Positions 1 through 5,454 of a stretch of 5,454 bases of DNA are shown piece by piece; position 1 is the stretch's first letter, and every line of letters begins with the position of its first letter. Below the pieces are notes generated by a model that made no database searches, had not been told where the DNA came from, and saw only the letters and a list, made by a program, of their open reading frames with translations. The stretch comes from Eubacterium sp. UBA3720 (lineage in GTDB: Bacteria > Bacillota > Clostridia > Lachnospirales > Lachnospiraceae): the NCBI GenBank assembly GCA_002371335.1, contig DFHP01000028.1, positions 1 through 5,454 on the forward strand, in the 5' to 3' direction. A program made the translations under genes and the position numbers.

Positions 1-776
1 CCCTTTCCGGCAGCTTCGCAGCCTATAAGGCGGACTGAATCATCATTTATAAAATTATAGAACATGCCTGCGGCGTTGCTTCCTCCTCCAACACAGGCCA
101 TGACCACATCCGGCAGTCTGTTCTCTTTTTCAAGAAACTGTTCCCGCGCCTCCTTCGATATTACAGACTGAAAATCACGAACGATCGTCGGAAAAGGATG
201 CGGACCCATTACAGACCCAAGCACATAATGTGTATCATGCACACGGCCGGCCCATTCCCGCATTGCCTCGTTTACAGCGTCTTTAAGTACCTGTGTCCCC
301 GATGTAACGTGATGTACCTTTGCACCGAGAAGTTCCATCCGGTATACATTAAGGGCTTGTCTCCTGCAGTCCAGCTCACCCATGAATATCTCGCATTCCA
401 TATCCATAAGCGCAGCTACAGTAGCTGTTGCGACTCCGTGCTGCCCTGCACCGGTCTCAGCGATAACGCGCGTCTTTCCCATTTTTTTCGCAAGCAGGAT
501 CTGGCCCAGACAGTTATTGATCTTATGAGCGCCCGTATGGTTCAGATCCTCACGCTTGAGGTATATCCCCGCGCCTCCGAGATCTTTTGTCATTCGTTCC
601 GCATAATACAGAACGGACGGCCTTCCTGCATAATTTCTCATAAGATCATCCAGTTCTTTTACAAACTCCGGATCATTTTTGAAATGCTCATACATTTCCT
701 CCAGATGAATACACTCATTCATCAGTGTCTCCGGCACATACTGTCCGCCAAACTCACCAAATCTACCTCCAGCCAT
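1..776 (-). CDS. trpB: Tryptophan synthase beta chain, C-terminus beyond the window
   Basis: This is the PLP enzyme that condenses indole with L-serine to give L-tryptophan, normally in an alpha2-beta2 complex with TrpA in the cytoplasm. I translated 258 codons from the ATG at 776-774; the frame is open to the left edge, so about 140 residues of a family of roughly 400 are missing. The N-terminus carries the classical RFGEFGGQYVPE block (residues 5-16). The PLP-binding lysine is K85 in LNHTGAHKINN, the catalytic glutamate is E107 in AETGAGQHG, and the PLP phosphate loop GGGSN is at 230-234. The sequence GPHPFPTIVRDFQ also fits the main TrpB1 type rather than TrpB2. A perfect AGGAGG lies 5 bases before the start. 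It follows trpF after 72 bases. trpA would be expected next, outside the window. No defect is visible in the part present. Confidence 0.97.
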   Translation of the reverse strand, partial: MAGGRFGEFGGQYVPETLMNECIHLEEMYEHFKNDPEFVKELDDLMRNYAGRPSVLYYAERMTKDLGGAGIYLKREDLNHTGAHKINNCLGQILLAKKMGKTRVIAETGAGQHGVATATVAALMDMECEIFMGELDCRRQALNVYRMELLGAKVHHVTSGTQVLKDAVNEAMREWAGRVHDTHYVLGSVMGPHPFPTIVRDFQSVISKEAREQFLEKENRLPDVVMACVGGGSNAAGMFYNFINDDSVRLIGCEAAGK

Positions 777-781
777 ATAAT

Positions 782-787
782 CCTCCT
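782..787 (-). promoter_or_regulatory. trpB ribosome binding site
   Basis: A full AGGAGG on the minus strand stands 5 bases before the trpB ATG. It fixes that start and is one of the strongest sites in the operon. The ACAGGA that overlaps it is complementary to TCCTGT in the left arm of the hairpin just upstream, so occlusion is possible in principle. Confidence 0.9.
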
Positions 788-800
788 GTAAAGTATTTCC

Positions 801-850
801 AGATCCTGTGTCAGGCGCCTTCGTTTATTCCCGGCTCCGGAACAGGATCT
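801..850 (-). repeat. Inverted repeat (hairpin) between trpF and trpB
   Basis: On the minus strand AGATCCTGT (850-842) is followed by its exact complement ACAGGATCT (809-801), a 9-bp perfect stem. Inside it, GGAGCC (838-833) can pair with GGCGCC (819-814) apart from one A-G mismatch, leaving a loop of about 13 bases. The left arm begins inside the trpF stop codon. No run of T follows the stem; the next bases lead directly into the trpB ribosome binding site. It is therefore a poor candidate for an intrinsic terminator. An mRNA stability, processing or translation-control element is possible but unproven. Confidence 0.6.
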
Positions 851-1496
851 ATTTTCTGTGGAACTCATAAACCCGGGTTCCTTTTATTATCTGTATGCAT
901 CGTCTTATCTTTTCCGGATCCTTTTTCAGATCTGTCTCAACGCCGCTGTTCAGATCAAACGCGAACGGATGAAATCTGGAAATGGCCTCTGTCAGGTTCT
1001 CTTCGCAGAGCCCCCCCGCAAGAAAATACAAATGATTCATCTTTTTTTCTGCAAATTCAAGCGCTTTCCAGTCGAATGTGTACCCTGTTCCTTTTCCGTT
1101 ATCCAGAAGAAGGTAATCTGCGTTTATCTCGTCGGCTTTCAATATATCGTCCACACTTTCAACCTTGACTGCTTTGATGATCTCACACTTCGTCAGGCTC
1201 CTGAGTTTTGAAATGTACCGTCCGTCTTCCTTGCCATGCAGCTGGATCATATCGATAATGCCCGCATCGGCAATGGCGGCGACTGCTTCCACGGGCGTAT
1301 TGACAAAAACTCCGACGGAACGTATCGAAGGATCAAGATTCTTTTTCAGCTCCGCTGCCTTATCTATCGTGACAAACCGCGTACTTTTCGGCCAGAAGAT
1401 AAATCCTGCAAAATCTGCCCCGTATTCATTGACCGCTTTTACATCTTCCATCCTTGAGAGACCACAAACCTTTACTTTTCCGGGAAAATTAATCAT
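849..1496 (-). CDS. trpF: Phosphoribosylanthranilate isomerase
   Basis: TrpF converts N-(5'-phosphoribosyl)anthranilate to CdRP by an Amadori rearrangement. It is a cytoplasmic TIM-barrel enzyme. The product is 215 residues, a normal length for a monofunctional TrpF. The general base Cys is C11 in VKVCGLSR on strand 1, and the general acid Asp is D132 in LLLDNGKGTG. Other family blocks are QLHG at 85-88, the phosphate-binding LAGGL at 159-163, and DLNSGVET at 181-188 (DVSSGVE in many relatives). The ATG lies inside the end of trpC with an 8-base overlap, and AGGAGG at 1509-1504 sits 7 bases before it, so translation is probably coupled to trpC. TrpF is separate here, not fused to TrpC as in E. 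coli. The run of seven C at 1011-1017 encodes part of A-G-G and the frame is intact across it. Confidence 0.97.
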   Translation of the reverse strand: MINFPGKVKVCGLSRMEDVKAVNEYGADFAGFIFWPKSTRFVTIDKAAELKKNLDPSIRSVGVFVNTPVEAVAAIADAGIIDMIQLHGKEDGRYISKLRSLTKCEIIKAVKVESVDDILKADEINADYLLLDNGKGTGYTFDWKALEFAEKKMNHLYFLAGGLCEENLTEAISRFHPFAFDLNSGVETDLKKDPEKIRRCIQIIKGTRVYEFHRK

Positions 1497-2277
1497 GACA
1501 AGACCTCCTTAATTCTTCCAGTGCAGCGGCTTTGTCTTTGCTGCGCATAAGTGTCTCGCCTATAAGTACGGCGTTTGTCCCGTTTCTGTACAAACGTGCC
1601 ACATCATCCGCATTTTTTATGCCGCTCTCTGATACAAATAATATATCATCCGGAACGATCTGCCTTAATCTTTCGGAATTTCGAATATCTACCGTGAAAT
1701 TCCGAAGATCTCTGTTATTAACGCCGATGATCTCCGCGCCGCTTTTTACGGCTCTTTTTACTTCTTCCTCATCATGCGCTTCCACCAGGGCAGACATTCC
1801 CAGGGAATGAGCGATCTCCAGATAAGAAGAAAGCTCATTATCATTCAGTATAGCACAAATCAGAAGAACTGCAGAAGCGCCAATCACCTTTGCCTGATAT
1901 ATCATATATTCATCTACCGTGAAATCCTTCCGAAGTACAGGAACGCCTGCTTCCGAAGCTATTTCTTTCAGATAGAGATTGCTTCCCAGAAAATACTCAG
2001 GTTCCGTGAGACATGATATGGCGGCTGCTCCGGCAGCCTCATACTCCTTTGCAATCGAAAGATATGGGAAATCCTTCGAGATAACGCCCTTGGAAGGAGA
2101 AGCCTTTTTTACTTCACAGATAAATGACATGCCTTCCTGTGCCAGTGCTTTTCTGAATGGAAATCCGGTTTCCGCATCCATGGCCGTCGCCTGTCTTTTC
2201 ATTTCCTCCGGAGGTATTATTCTTTTTTCTCTCTCTGTCCGTCTTCTGGCGGCATTTGCCAGAACATCTAAGATCAT
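1489..2277 (-). CDS. trpC: Indole-3-glycerol phosphate synthase
   Basis: TrpC closes the indole ring: CdRP is decarboxylated and dehydrated to indole-3-glycerol phosphate. It is a single-domain TIM barrel of 262 residues from the start chosen here, the usual size for a monofunctional enzyme. Motifs in this numbering are ICEVKKASPSKG with E55 and K57, LRKDF with catalytic K117, LVEAHDE with E166, GVNNRDL at 185-191, SESGI with E217, and the phosphate-binding IGETLM at 239-244. I chose the ATG at 2277 because it yields the conserved MILDVLA opening and has GAGG 8 bases upstream; an in-frame GTG at 2295 would add six residues but has no good ribosome binding site. It follows trpD after 24 bases and overlaps trpF by 8. 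There is no tryptophan residue in the protein. Confidence 0.96.
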   Translation of the reverse strand: MILDVLANAARRRTEREKRIIPPEEMKRQATAMDAETGFPFRKALAQEGMSFICEVKKASPSKGVISKDFPYLSIAKEYEAAGAAAISCLTEPEYFLGSNLYLKEIASEAGVPVLRKDFTVDEYMIYQAKVIGASAVLLICAILNDNELSSYLEIAHSLGMSALVEAHDEEEVKRAVKSGAEIIGVNNRDLRNFTVDIRNSERLRQIVPDDILFVSESGIKNADDVARLYRNGTNAVLIGETLMRSKDKAAALEELRRSCHD

Positions 2278-2285
2278 GTCGTTTT

Positions 2286-2290
2286 CCTCT
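2286..2290 (-). promoter_or_regulatory. trpC ribosome binding site, decides the start
   Basis: AGAGG on the minus strand lies 8 bases before the ATG at 2277. The alternative GTG at 2295 is preceded by an A-rich stretch with no purine core resembling AGGAGG. This supports the shorter trpC protein. Confidence 0.6.
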
Positions 2291-2301
2291 TTCACATTCT
2301 T

Positions 2302-3315
2302 TTAATCATTCTTATTGGAATACAGGACGAACTCATCGAGCTTCGCCTTCGCGGCGCCGCTGTCTATGAGATTCTTTGCTTCTTCAATGCCTTCCTCAAA
2401 GGTGATACCTTTTGCTATATGAAGCGCCGCTCCGGCATTCATCAGGATCGCTGTTCTTTTTGGTCCGGGAGCTCCGTTCAGGATGTCCAGCGCTATAGCG
2501 GCGTTCTCCTCCGGAGTTCCTCCTTCAAGATCCTCCTTTGAGCATCTTTCCAGTCCAAAATTTTCCGGCTCTATTTCATAGGTCAGGAACTGACCGTCTT
2601 CATTGAATTCACAGACGCTTGTCGCGGAGCTTGCGGATATCTCATCAAGACCGTCTCTGCCATAAACCACCATGCCGTTCTTAACTCCAAGATTTTTCAG
2701 CACATGAGCAAGGGGCTCTACGAGATCTTCTGAATAAACCCCCATAAGCTGCATGTTTGCTCCGGCAGGATTCGTCAGAGGTCCTAGTATATTAAAGACA
2801 GTAGGCATTGGCAGTTCTTTTCTGGCAGGCGCCACAAAGCGCATGGACGCGTGATACTTTTGCGCGAACATGAAACATATATTGATTTTTTTCAGCAGCT
2901 CCGCACTTCTTTCCGGTGCGATCCGTATCTCTACTCCCAGAGCTTCCAGCACATCAGCCGCGCCGCATTTGCTGGTTGCCGCTCTGTTTCCGTGTTTGGC
3001 GACAGGTACTCCTCCCGAGGCCGCGATCAATGACGAAATCGTTGATATGTTAAATGAATTAGATTTGTCTCCTCCCGTTCCGACGATCTCAAGAGCATCC
3101 TGGTCGTTCAGAAATCTTTCCGCATGTTTTCTCATTCCTTTTGCACAGGCTGTGATCTCTTCGATCGTTGCTCCCTTTGCCTGAAGTCCCGTCAGAAATG
3201 AACTGTTCAGAATATCTGAAGTTTCCCCTGACATGATCTCATCCATAGCTTTTTCTGCCATCTCAAAAGTAAGATCTTCTCCGTTTACCAGTTTCAAAAT
3301 TGCTTCTTTGATCAT
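2302..3315 (-). CDS. trpD: Anthranilate phosphoribosyltransferase
   Basis: TrpD transfers the phosphoribosyl group from PRPP to anthranilate, the second committed step of the pathway. The 337-residue product has the usual length of the class III phosphoribosyltransferase fold: a small helical N-terminal domain followed by the larger alpha/beta domain. The PRPP-binding GTGGD is at 79-83 and continues into KSNSFNIST. KHGNRA is at 107-112, FNILGPLTNPA at 174-184, and the metal-binding Asp-Glu pair at D224-E225 in GRDGLDEIS. The ATG overlaps the trpG stop as ATGA, and GGAGGT about 9 bases upstream lies within the last codons of trpG, which points to translational coupling. It is a stand-alone TrpD, not fused to the glutaminase as in E. 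coli. It has no tryptophan residue. Confidence 0.97.
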   Translation of the reverse strand: MIKEAILKLVNGEDLTFEMAEKAMDEIMSGETSDILNSSFLTGLQAKGATIEEITACAKGMRKHAERFLNDQDALEIVGTGGDKSNSFNISTISSLIAASGGVPVAKHGNRAATSKCGAADVLEALGVEIRIAPERSAELLKKINICFMFAQKYHASMRFVAPARKELPMPTVFNILGPLTNPAGANMQLMGVYSEDLVEPLAHVLKNLGVKNGMVVYGRDGLDEISASSATSVCEFNEDGQFLTYEIEPENFGLERCSKEDLEGGTPEENAAIALDILNGAPGPKRTAILMNAGAALHIAKGITFEEGIEEAKNLIDSGAAKAKLDEFVLYSNKND

Positions 3316-3887
3316 TTTTTACACACCTCCATAAAGTTGCTCAACATTTTTCCGCCTTCCGGTGTCATGATGGATTCCGGATGAAACTGCATACCATAAA
3401 TGGCATATTTTCTGTGCGCGATCGCCATGATCTCTCCGTCGTCAGCCCTCGCCGTTATCTGAAACTCTTCAGGCAGTGTTTTTTCATCTATTGCCAATGA
3501 ATGGTATCTGCCTGCCGCCACCTTTGACGGAAGCCCCTTAAAAACCTGACATGTATTATCCACCTCCATAACGCTTTGTTTTCCATGCATGATCTCTTTT
3601 GCGTACGTAATCTTTGCCCCGAATGCTTCTCCTATTGCCTGATGTCCCAGACACACGCCCAGAAGCGGGACCTTCCCGCCCATTCTTCTTACTACTTCCT
3701 CGCAGATCCCTGCATCCGCCGGTCTTCCCGGTCCCGGTGACAGAATGATGGCGTCCGGTTTCATATCTTCTATCTCTTCGACAGAGGCCGCGTTATTTCT
3801 GATCACTTTCATATCGGGATTCAGATTTCCAACCATCTGGAAAAGGTTGTAGGCAAAGCTGTCATAGTTATCAATCAGTAAAATCAT
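3312..3887 (-). CDS. trpG: Anthranilate synthase glutaminase subunit
   Basis: This is the class I glutamine amidotransferase subunit that hydrolyses glutamine and passes ammonia to TrpE for anthranilate synthesis. The 191-residue protein is a single domain of normal length. It opens with LLIDNYDSFAYNL, and the LSPGPGRPADAG oxyanion-region motif is at 49-60. The nucleophile is C79 in LLGVCLGHQAIGEAFG, and the rest of the triad is H169 and E171 in GMQFHPES. The ATG overlaps the trpE stop as ATGA. A GGAGGG lies 9 bases upstream inside the end of trpE, so the two subunits are probably made in a coupled, near-equal ratio. Such subunits can also serve PabB in folate synthesis (amphibolic TrpG/PabA). 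The position next to trpE makes the tryptophan role certain, and a shared role cannot be judged here. Confidence 0.97.
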   Translation of the reverse strand: MILLIDNYDSFAYNLFQMVGNLNPDMKVIRNNAASVEEIEDMKPDAIILSPGPGRPADAGICEEVVRRMGGKVPLLGVCLGHQAIGEAFGAKITYAKEIMHGKQSVMEVDNTCQVFKGLPSKVAAGRYHSLAIDEKTLPEEFQITARADDGEIMAIAHRKYAIYGMQFHPESIMTPEGGKMLSNFMEVCKK

Positions 3888-5350
3888 CCTTGTAATCCCT
3901 CCGCTTCCTTGAGCGCCTCAACGACCGCTTTTGCTTTATTTATACATTCCTGATATTCATTTTCCGGAATGCTGTCAGCCACGATGCCGGCTCCTGATCT
4001 GATACATATCTCTTCGTCTTTTTTGTATACCAGACGGATTGCAATGCATACATCCAGATTTCCGGAAAAATCCACATATCCGACGGCGCCTCCATAAAGG
4101 CCTCTTCTGTCATCTTCAAGCTTATCAATGATCTGACAGGCTCTGAATTTAGGGGCTCCTGAAAGTGTACCCGCCGGCAGGACCGAGTCGATCACATCCA
4201 CAGGCTGTATATCTCTTCTCATTTTTCCCTGAACTGTGGACCCAATATGCATCACGTGAGAATATTTTTCAACACTCATATATTCTTCGACCCTGACACT
4301 ACCAAACTCACATAGCCGTCCCAGATCATTTCGCCCCAGATCCACCAGCATATTATGTTCTGCTATCTCCTTCCTGTCCGAAAGAAGTTCTCTCTCGAGC
4401 GCCTTGTCCTCAGCCTCCGTCTTTCCTCTGGGGCGGGTCCCCGCCAGCGGGAACGTCCTTATAGTCCTCCCTTCGACTTTCACAAGTGTTTCCGGTGATG
4501 CACCCGCGATCTCGCAGTCTCCGGAAAAGTAAAACATATAAGGGGAAGGATTTGTCGTACGCAGAATTCTGTATGTATCCAAAAGGCTTCCCCGGAATTT
4601 TGCTCTCAGAGGATTGGAATACACGAGCTGAAAAATATCGCCTTCACGAATGTGTTCCTTGATCGTGCCGATCCGCTTGCAGAATTCCTCCCGGTCGAGA
4701 GCCGGACGGAGTTCTGACAGAAGCTTTCCTCCGGTCTCGTCCGTCATATTTCCGTTTCGGACGATCTCCTCCATTTTGTCAAGCTCGACCAGAGCGCCGT
4801 TATATTCAGTATCTATACTGCCTGTATGTATGTTGACTATCAGAATGATCTTCTGTCTCAGATTATCAAAAACGATCAGCTTATCAAAAAGCATCAGATC
4901 CACATCGGGAAAACCGCTGTCTGCTTTTTTTAGATGAAGTTCCGGTTCTGCATACTGAATATAATCATACGAGAAATACCCTACCAGACCTCCGGTCAGC
5001 GTTGGCATTCCCGGAATGCATGGTGATCTGTTATCTTCTATGATCTGCTTTATGAAAGCCCCGGGATGTTCCGTCCTCAGCGTGACCTTTCCGCCGGCAT
5101 TGATGGTCAGCCTGCTGTCTTTACATGAGATCTCCATTTTCGGATCAAAGCCCAGAAAAGTATATCTGCCCCATTGTCTCGAGTTTTCTACACTCTCCAG
5201 CAGAAAACAATGATGACTGATGTTTTTCAGAGCCTTCAGTACATTTAAGGGAGTACGTATGTCTGCAAGGATCTCCCTGCATACCGGAACCAGTTTATAT
5301 TCTCCCGACGCAGAGATTTTTTTTATTTCTTCAATCGATGTCTGTTTCAT
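3884..5350 (-). CDS. trpE: Anthranilate synthase component I
   Basis: TrpE binds chorismate and, with ammonia from TrpG, makes anthranilate and pyruvate; it is normally feedback-inhibited by tryptophan. I call 488 residues from the ATG at 5350. The N-terminal domain has LLESVE at 50-55, the region that binds inhibitory tryptophan in characterised enzymes, so feedback control is likely. GGLVGYFSYD is at 120-129. The chorismate-binding domain shows IREGDIFQLVYSNPL (234-248), NPSPYMFYF (267-275), GASPETLVKVEG (283-294), TFPLAGTRPRGKT (299-311), EHNMLVDLGRNDLGR with its conserved His at 332 (331-345), LPAGTLSGAPK (391-401) and the metal-site GIVADSIPENEYQE (455-468). In-frame ATGs at 5371 and 5410 would lengthen the protein to 495 or 508, but neither has a ribosome binding site. 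A PabB identity is unlikely given the operon. Only one tryptophan (W60) is present. Confidence 0.97.
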   Translation of the reverse strand: MKQTSIEEIKKISASGEYKLVPVCREILADIRTPLNVLKALKNISHHCFLLESVENSRQWGRYTFLGFDPKMEISCKDSRLTINAGGKVTLRTEHPGAFIKQIIEDNRSPCIPGMPTLTGGLVGYFSYDYIQYAEPELHLKKADSGFPDVDLMLFDKLIVFDNLRQKIILIVNIHTGSIDTEYNGALVELDKMEEIVRNGNMTDETGGKLLSELRPALDREEFCKRIGTIKEHIREGDIFQLVYSNPLRAKFRGSLLDTYRILRTTNPSPYMFYFSGDCEIAGASPETLVKVEGRTIRTFPLAGTRPRGKTEAEDKALERELLSDRKEIAEHNMLVDLGRNDLGRLCEFGSVRVEEYMSVEKYSHVMHIGSTVQGKMRRDIQPVDVIDSVLPAGTLSGAPKFRACQIIDKLEDDRRGLYGGAVGYVDFSGNLDVCIAIRLVYKKDEEICIRSGAGIVADSIPENEYQECINKAKAVVEALKEAEGLQG

Positions 5351-5353
5351 TAG

Positions 5354-5359
5354 CTCCTC
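5354..5359 (-). promoter_or_regulatory. trpE ribosome binding site, decides the start
   Basis: GAGGAG on the minus strand is 3 bases from the ATG at 5350 (5 bases if GAGG is taken as the core). The spacing is slightly short. No comparable purine-rich site precedes the in-frame ATGs at 5371 or 5410. The resulting N-terminus, MKQTSIEEIKK, fits the usual TrpE opening. Confidence 0.6.
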
Positions 5360-5388
5360 ACTTTCATTCATGTCACATATTACGCGTC

Positions 5389-5448
5389 TTACGTATCTTT
5401 GAAATCCCATACGATATTACATGATATTCTTCTGTGCGGCGTGTGCAT
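5389..5448 (-). other. Possible short leader ORF with one Trp codon
   Basis: On the minus strand an ATG at 5448 opens 19 codons ending in TAA at 5389. The product is MHTPHRRISCNIVWDFKDT, with a single tryptophan at position 14. It stops 38 bases before trpE. A GGGAG abuts the ATG, too close for a normal ribosome binding site. The frame is open to the window edge, so this may instead be the end of an upstream gene or chance. Classical trp leader peptides usually carry two or more adjacent Trp codons, and no attenuator stem follows. I regard this as unproven. Confidence 0.15.
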
Positions 5449-5454
5449 CTCCCG

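Larger units (their letters stand above)
5351..5454 (-). promoter_or_regulatory. trp operon leader, partial; no recognised element
   Basis: These 104 bases lie upstream of trpE and reach the window edge. An in-frame TAA just above the ATG at 5410 closes the trpE frame, so no longer trpE is possible. I found no T-box core (the GGGTGG-ACC-CG type), no series of spaced GAG/TAG triplets typical of TRAP sites, and no stem followed by a T run. ATATTAC occurs twice on the plus strand, at 5377-5383 and 5414-5420. A TAATAT at 5382-5377 on the minus strand could be a -10 box, but the hexamer 16 bases upstream, TTTCAA, is a poor -35. A promoter or an attenuator may lie beyond the window. Confidence 0.3.

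Noticed and set aside
198..791. A 197-codon open frame on the plus strand
   Set aside because: It lies wholly antisense to trpB and the trpF-trpB gap. The minus-strand frame shows all TrpB catalytic motifs, while the plus-strand translation is Cys/His-rich, resembles no family I know and has no ribosome binding site.
1011..1017. Run of seven C in trpF as a possible frameshift or sequencing error
   Set aside because: The reading frame is intact on both sides and the run encodes the expected A-G-G of the phosphate-binding loop.
725..1512. Plus-strand frames of 115 to 147 codons opposite trpF
   Set aside because: They are antisense to an intact TrpF with both catalytic residues, and their translations are compositionally odd and mutually overlapping.
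3940..4128. A 62-codon minus-strand frame inside the end of trpE
   Set aside because: It is an out-of-frame reading of conserved trpE codons (the GGAVGY to PENEYQE region), with no independent ribosome binding site evident.
4428..4456. GC-rich palindrome-like sequence (CCCGC-CAG-CGGG) that could look like a hairpin or terminator
   Set aside because: It encodes the conserved PLAGTRPRG block of TrpE and has no following T run, so coding constraint explains it.
5317..5324. Run of eight A on the coding strand near the start of trpE (codons 9-12), a possible slippage site
   Set aside because: The frame is intact and reads I-K-K-I as expected. No downstream stimulatory element or alternative product was seen.
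5350..5367. Six-codon mini-ORF (MKVRS then stop) whose TAA overlaps the trpE ATG
   Set aside because: It has no ribosome binding site and is short enough to arise by chance.
5351..5454. TRAP-type binding site or a TrpR-like operator in the leader
   Set aside because: Only a few unevenly spaced GAG/TAA triplets are present, and the CAT-ATAT-ATG symmetry is weak. Neither matches a known site.

Overview
This window is almost entirely one tryptophan biosynthesis operon, all on the minus strand and transcribed from right to left. In transcription order it reads trpE, trpG, trpD, trpC, trpF and trpB, with trpB running off the left edge of the window. It covers the route from chorismate to the last step, lacking only the end of trpB and the expected trpA, which would lie just beyond position 1. 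No gene could be supported on the plus strand; the long plus-strand open frames lie antisense to the trp genes.

The organism is probably a Gram-positive anaerobe of the Clostridia (Lachnospiraceae-like). This is an inference from the order E-G-D-C-F-B, from G/D and C/F being separate genes (enterobacteria fuse both pairs), from strong AGGAGG-type ribosome binding sites before most genes, and from a moderate base composition. The species cannot be named from this sequence alone.

Region by region (right to left): 5351-5454 is a short leader with no recognised terminator or T-box core, and it holds one possible 19-codon leader ORF. trpE (3884-5350) and trpG (3312-3887) form the anthranilate synthase pair and share an ATGA overlap. 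trpD (2302-3315) overlaps trpG in the same way. trpC (1489-2277) follows after 24 bases. trpF (849-1496) overlaps trpC by 8 bases. A 72-base gap carrying a 9-bp perfect inverted repeat separates trpF from trpB (1-776).

TrpE and TrpG make anthranilate from chorismate and glutamine. TrpD attaches the phosphoribosyl group, TrpF isomerises the product, TrpC closes the indole ring, and TrpB (with TrpA) joins indole to serine. All the expected catalytic motifs are present and no gene is broken. The operon itself is ordinary. The points most worth a second look are the trpF-trpB hairpin, whose left arm could also pair with the trpB ribosome binding site, and the leader upstream of trpE.
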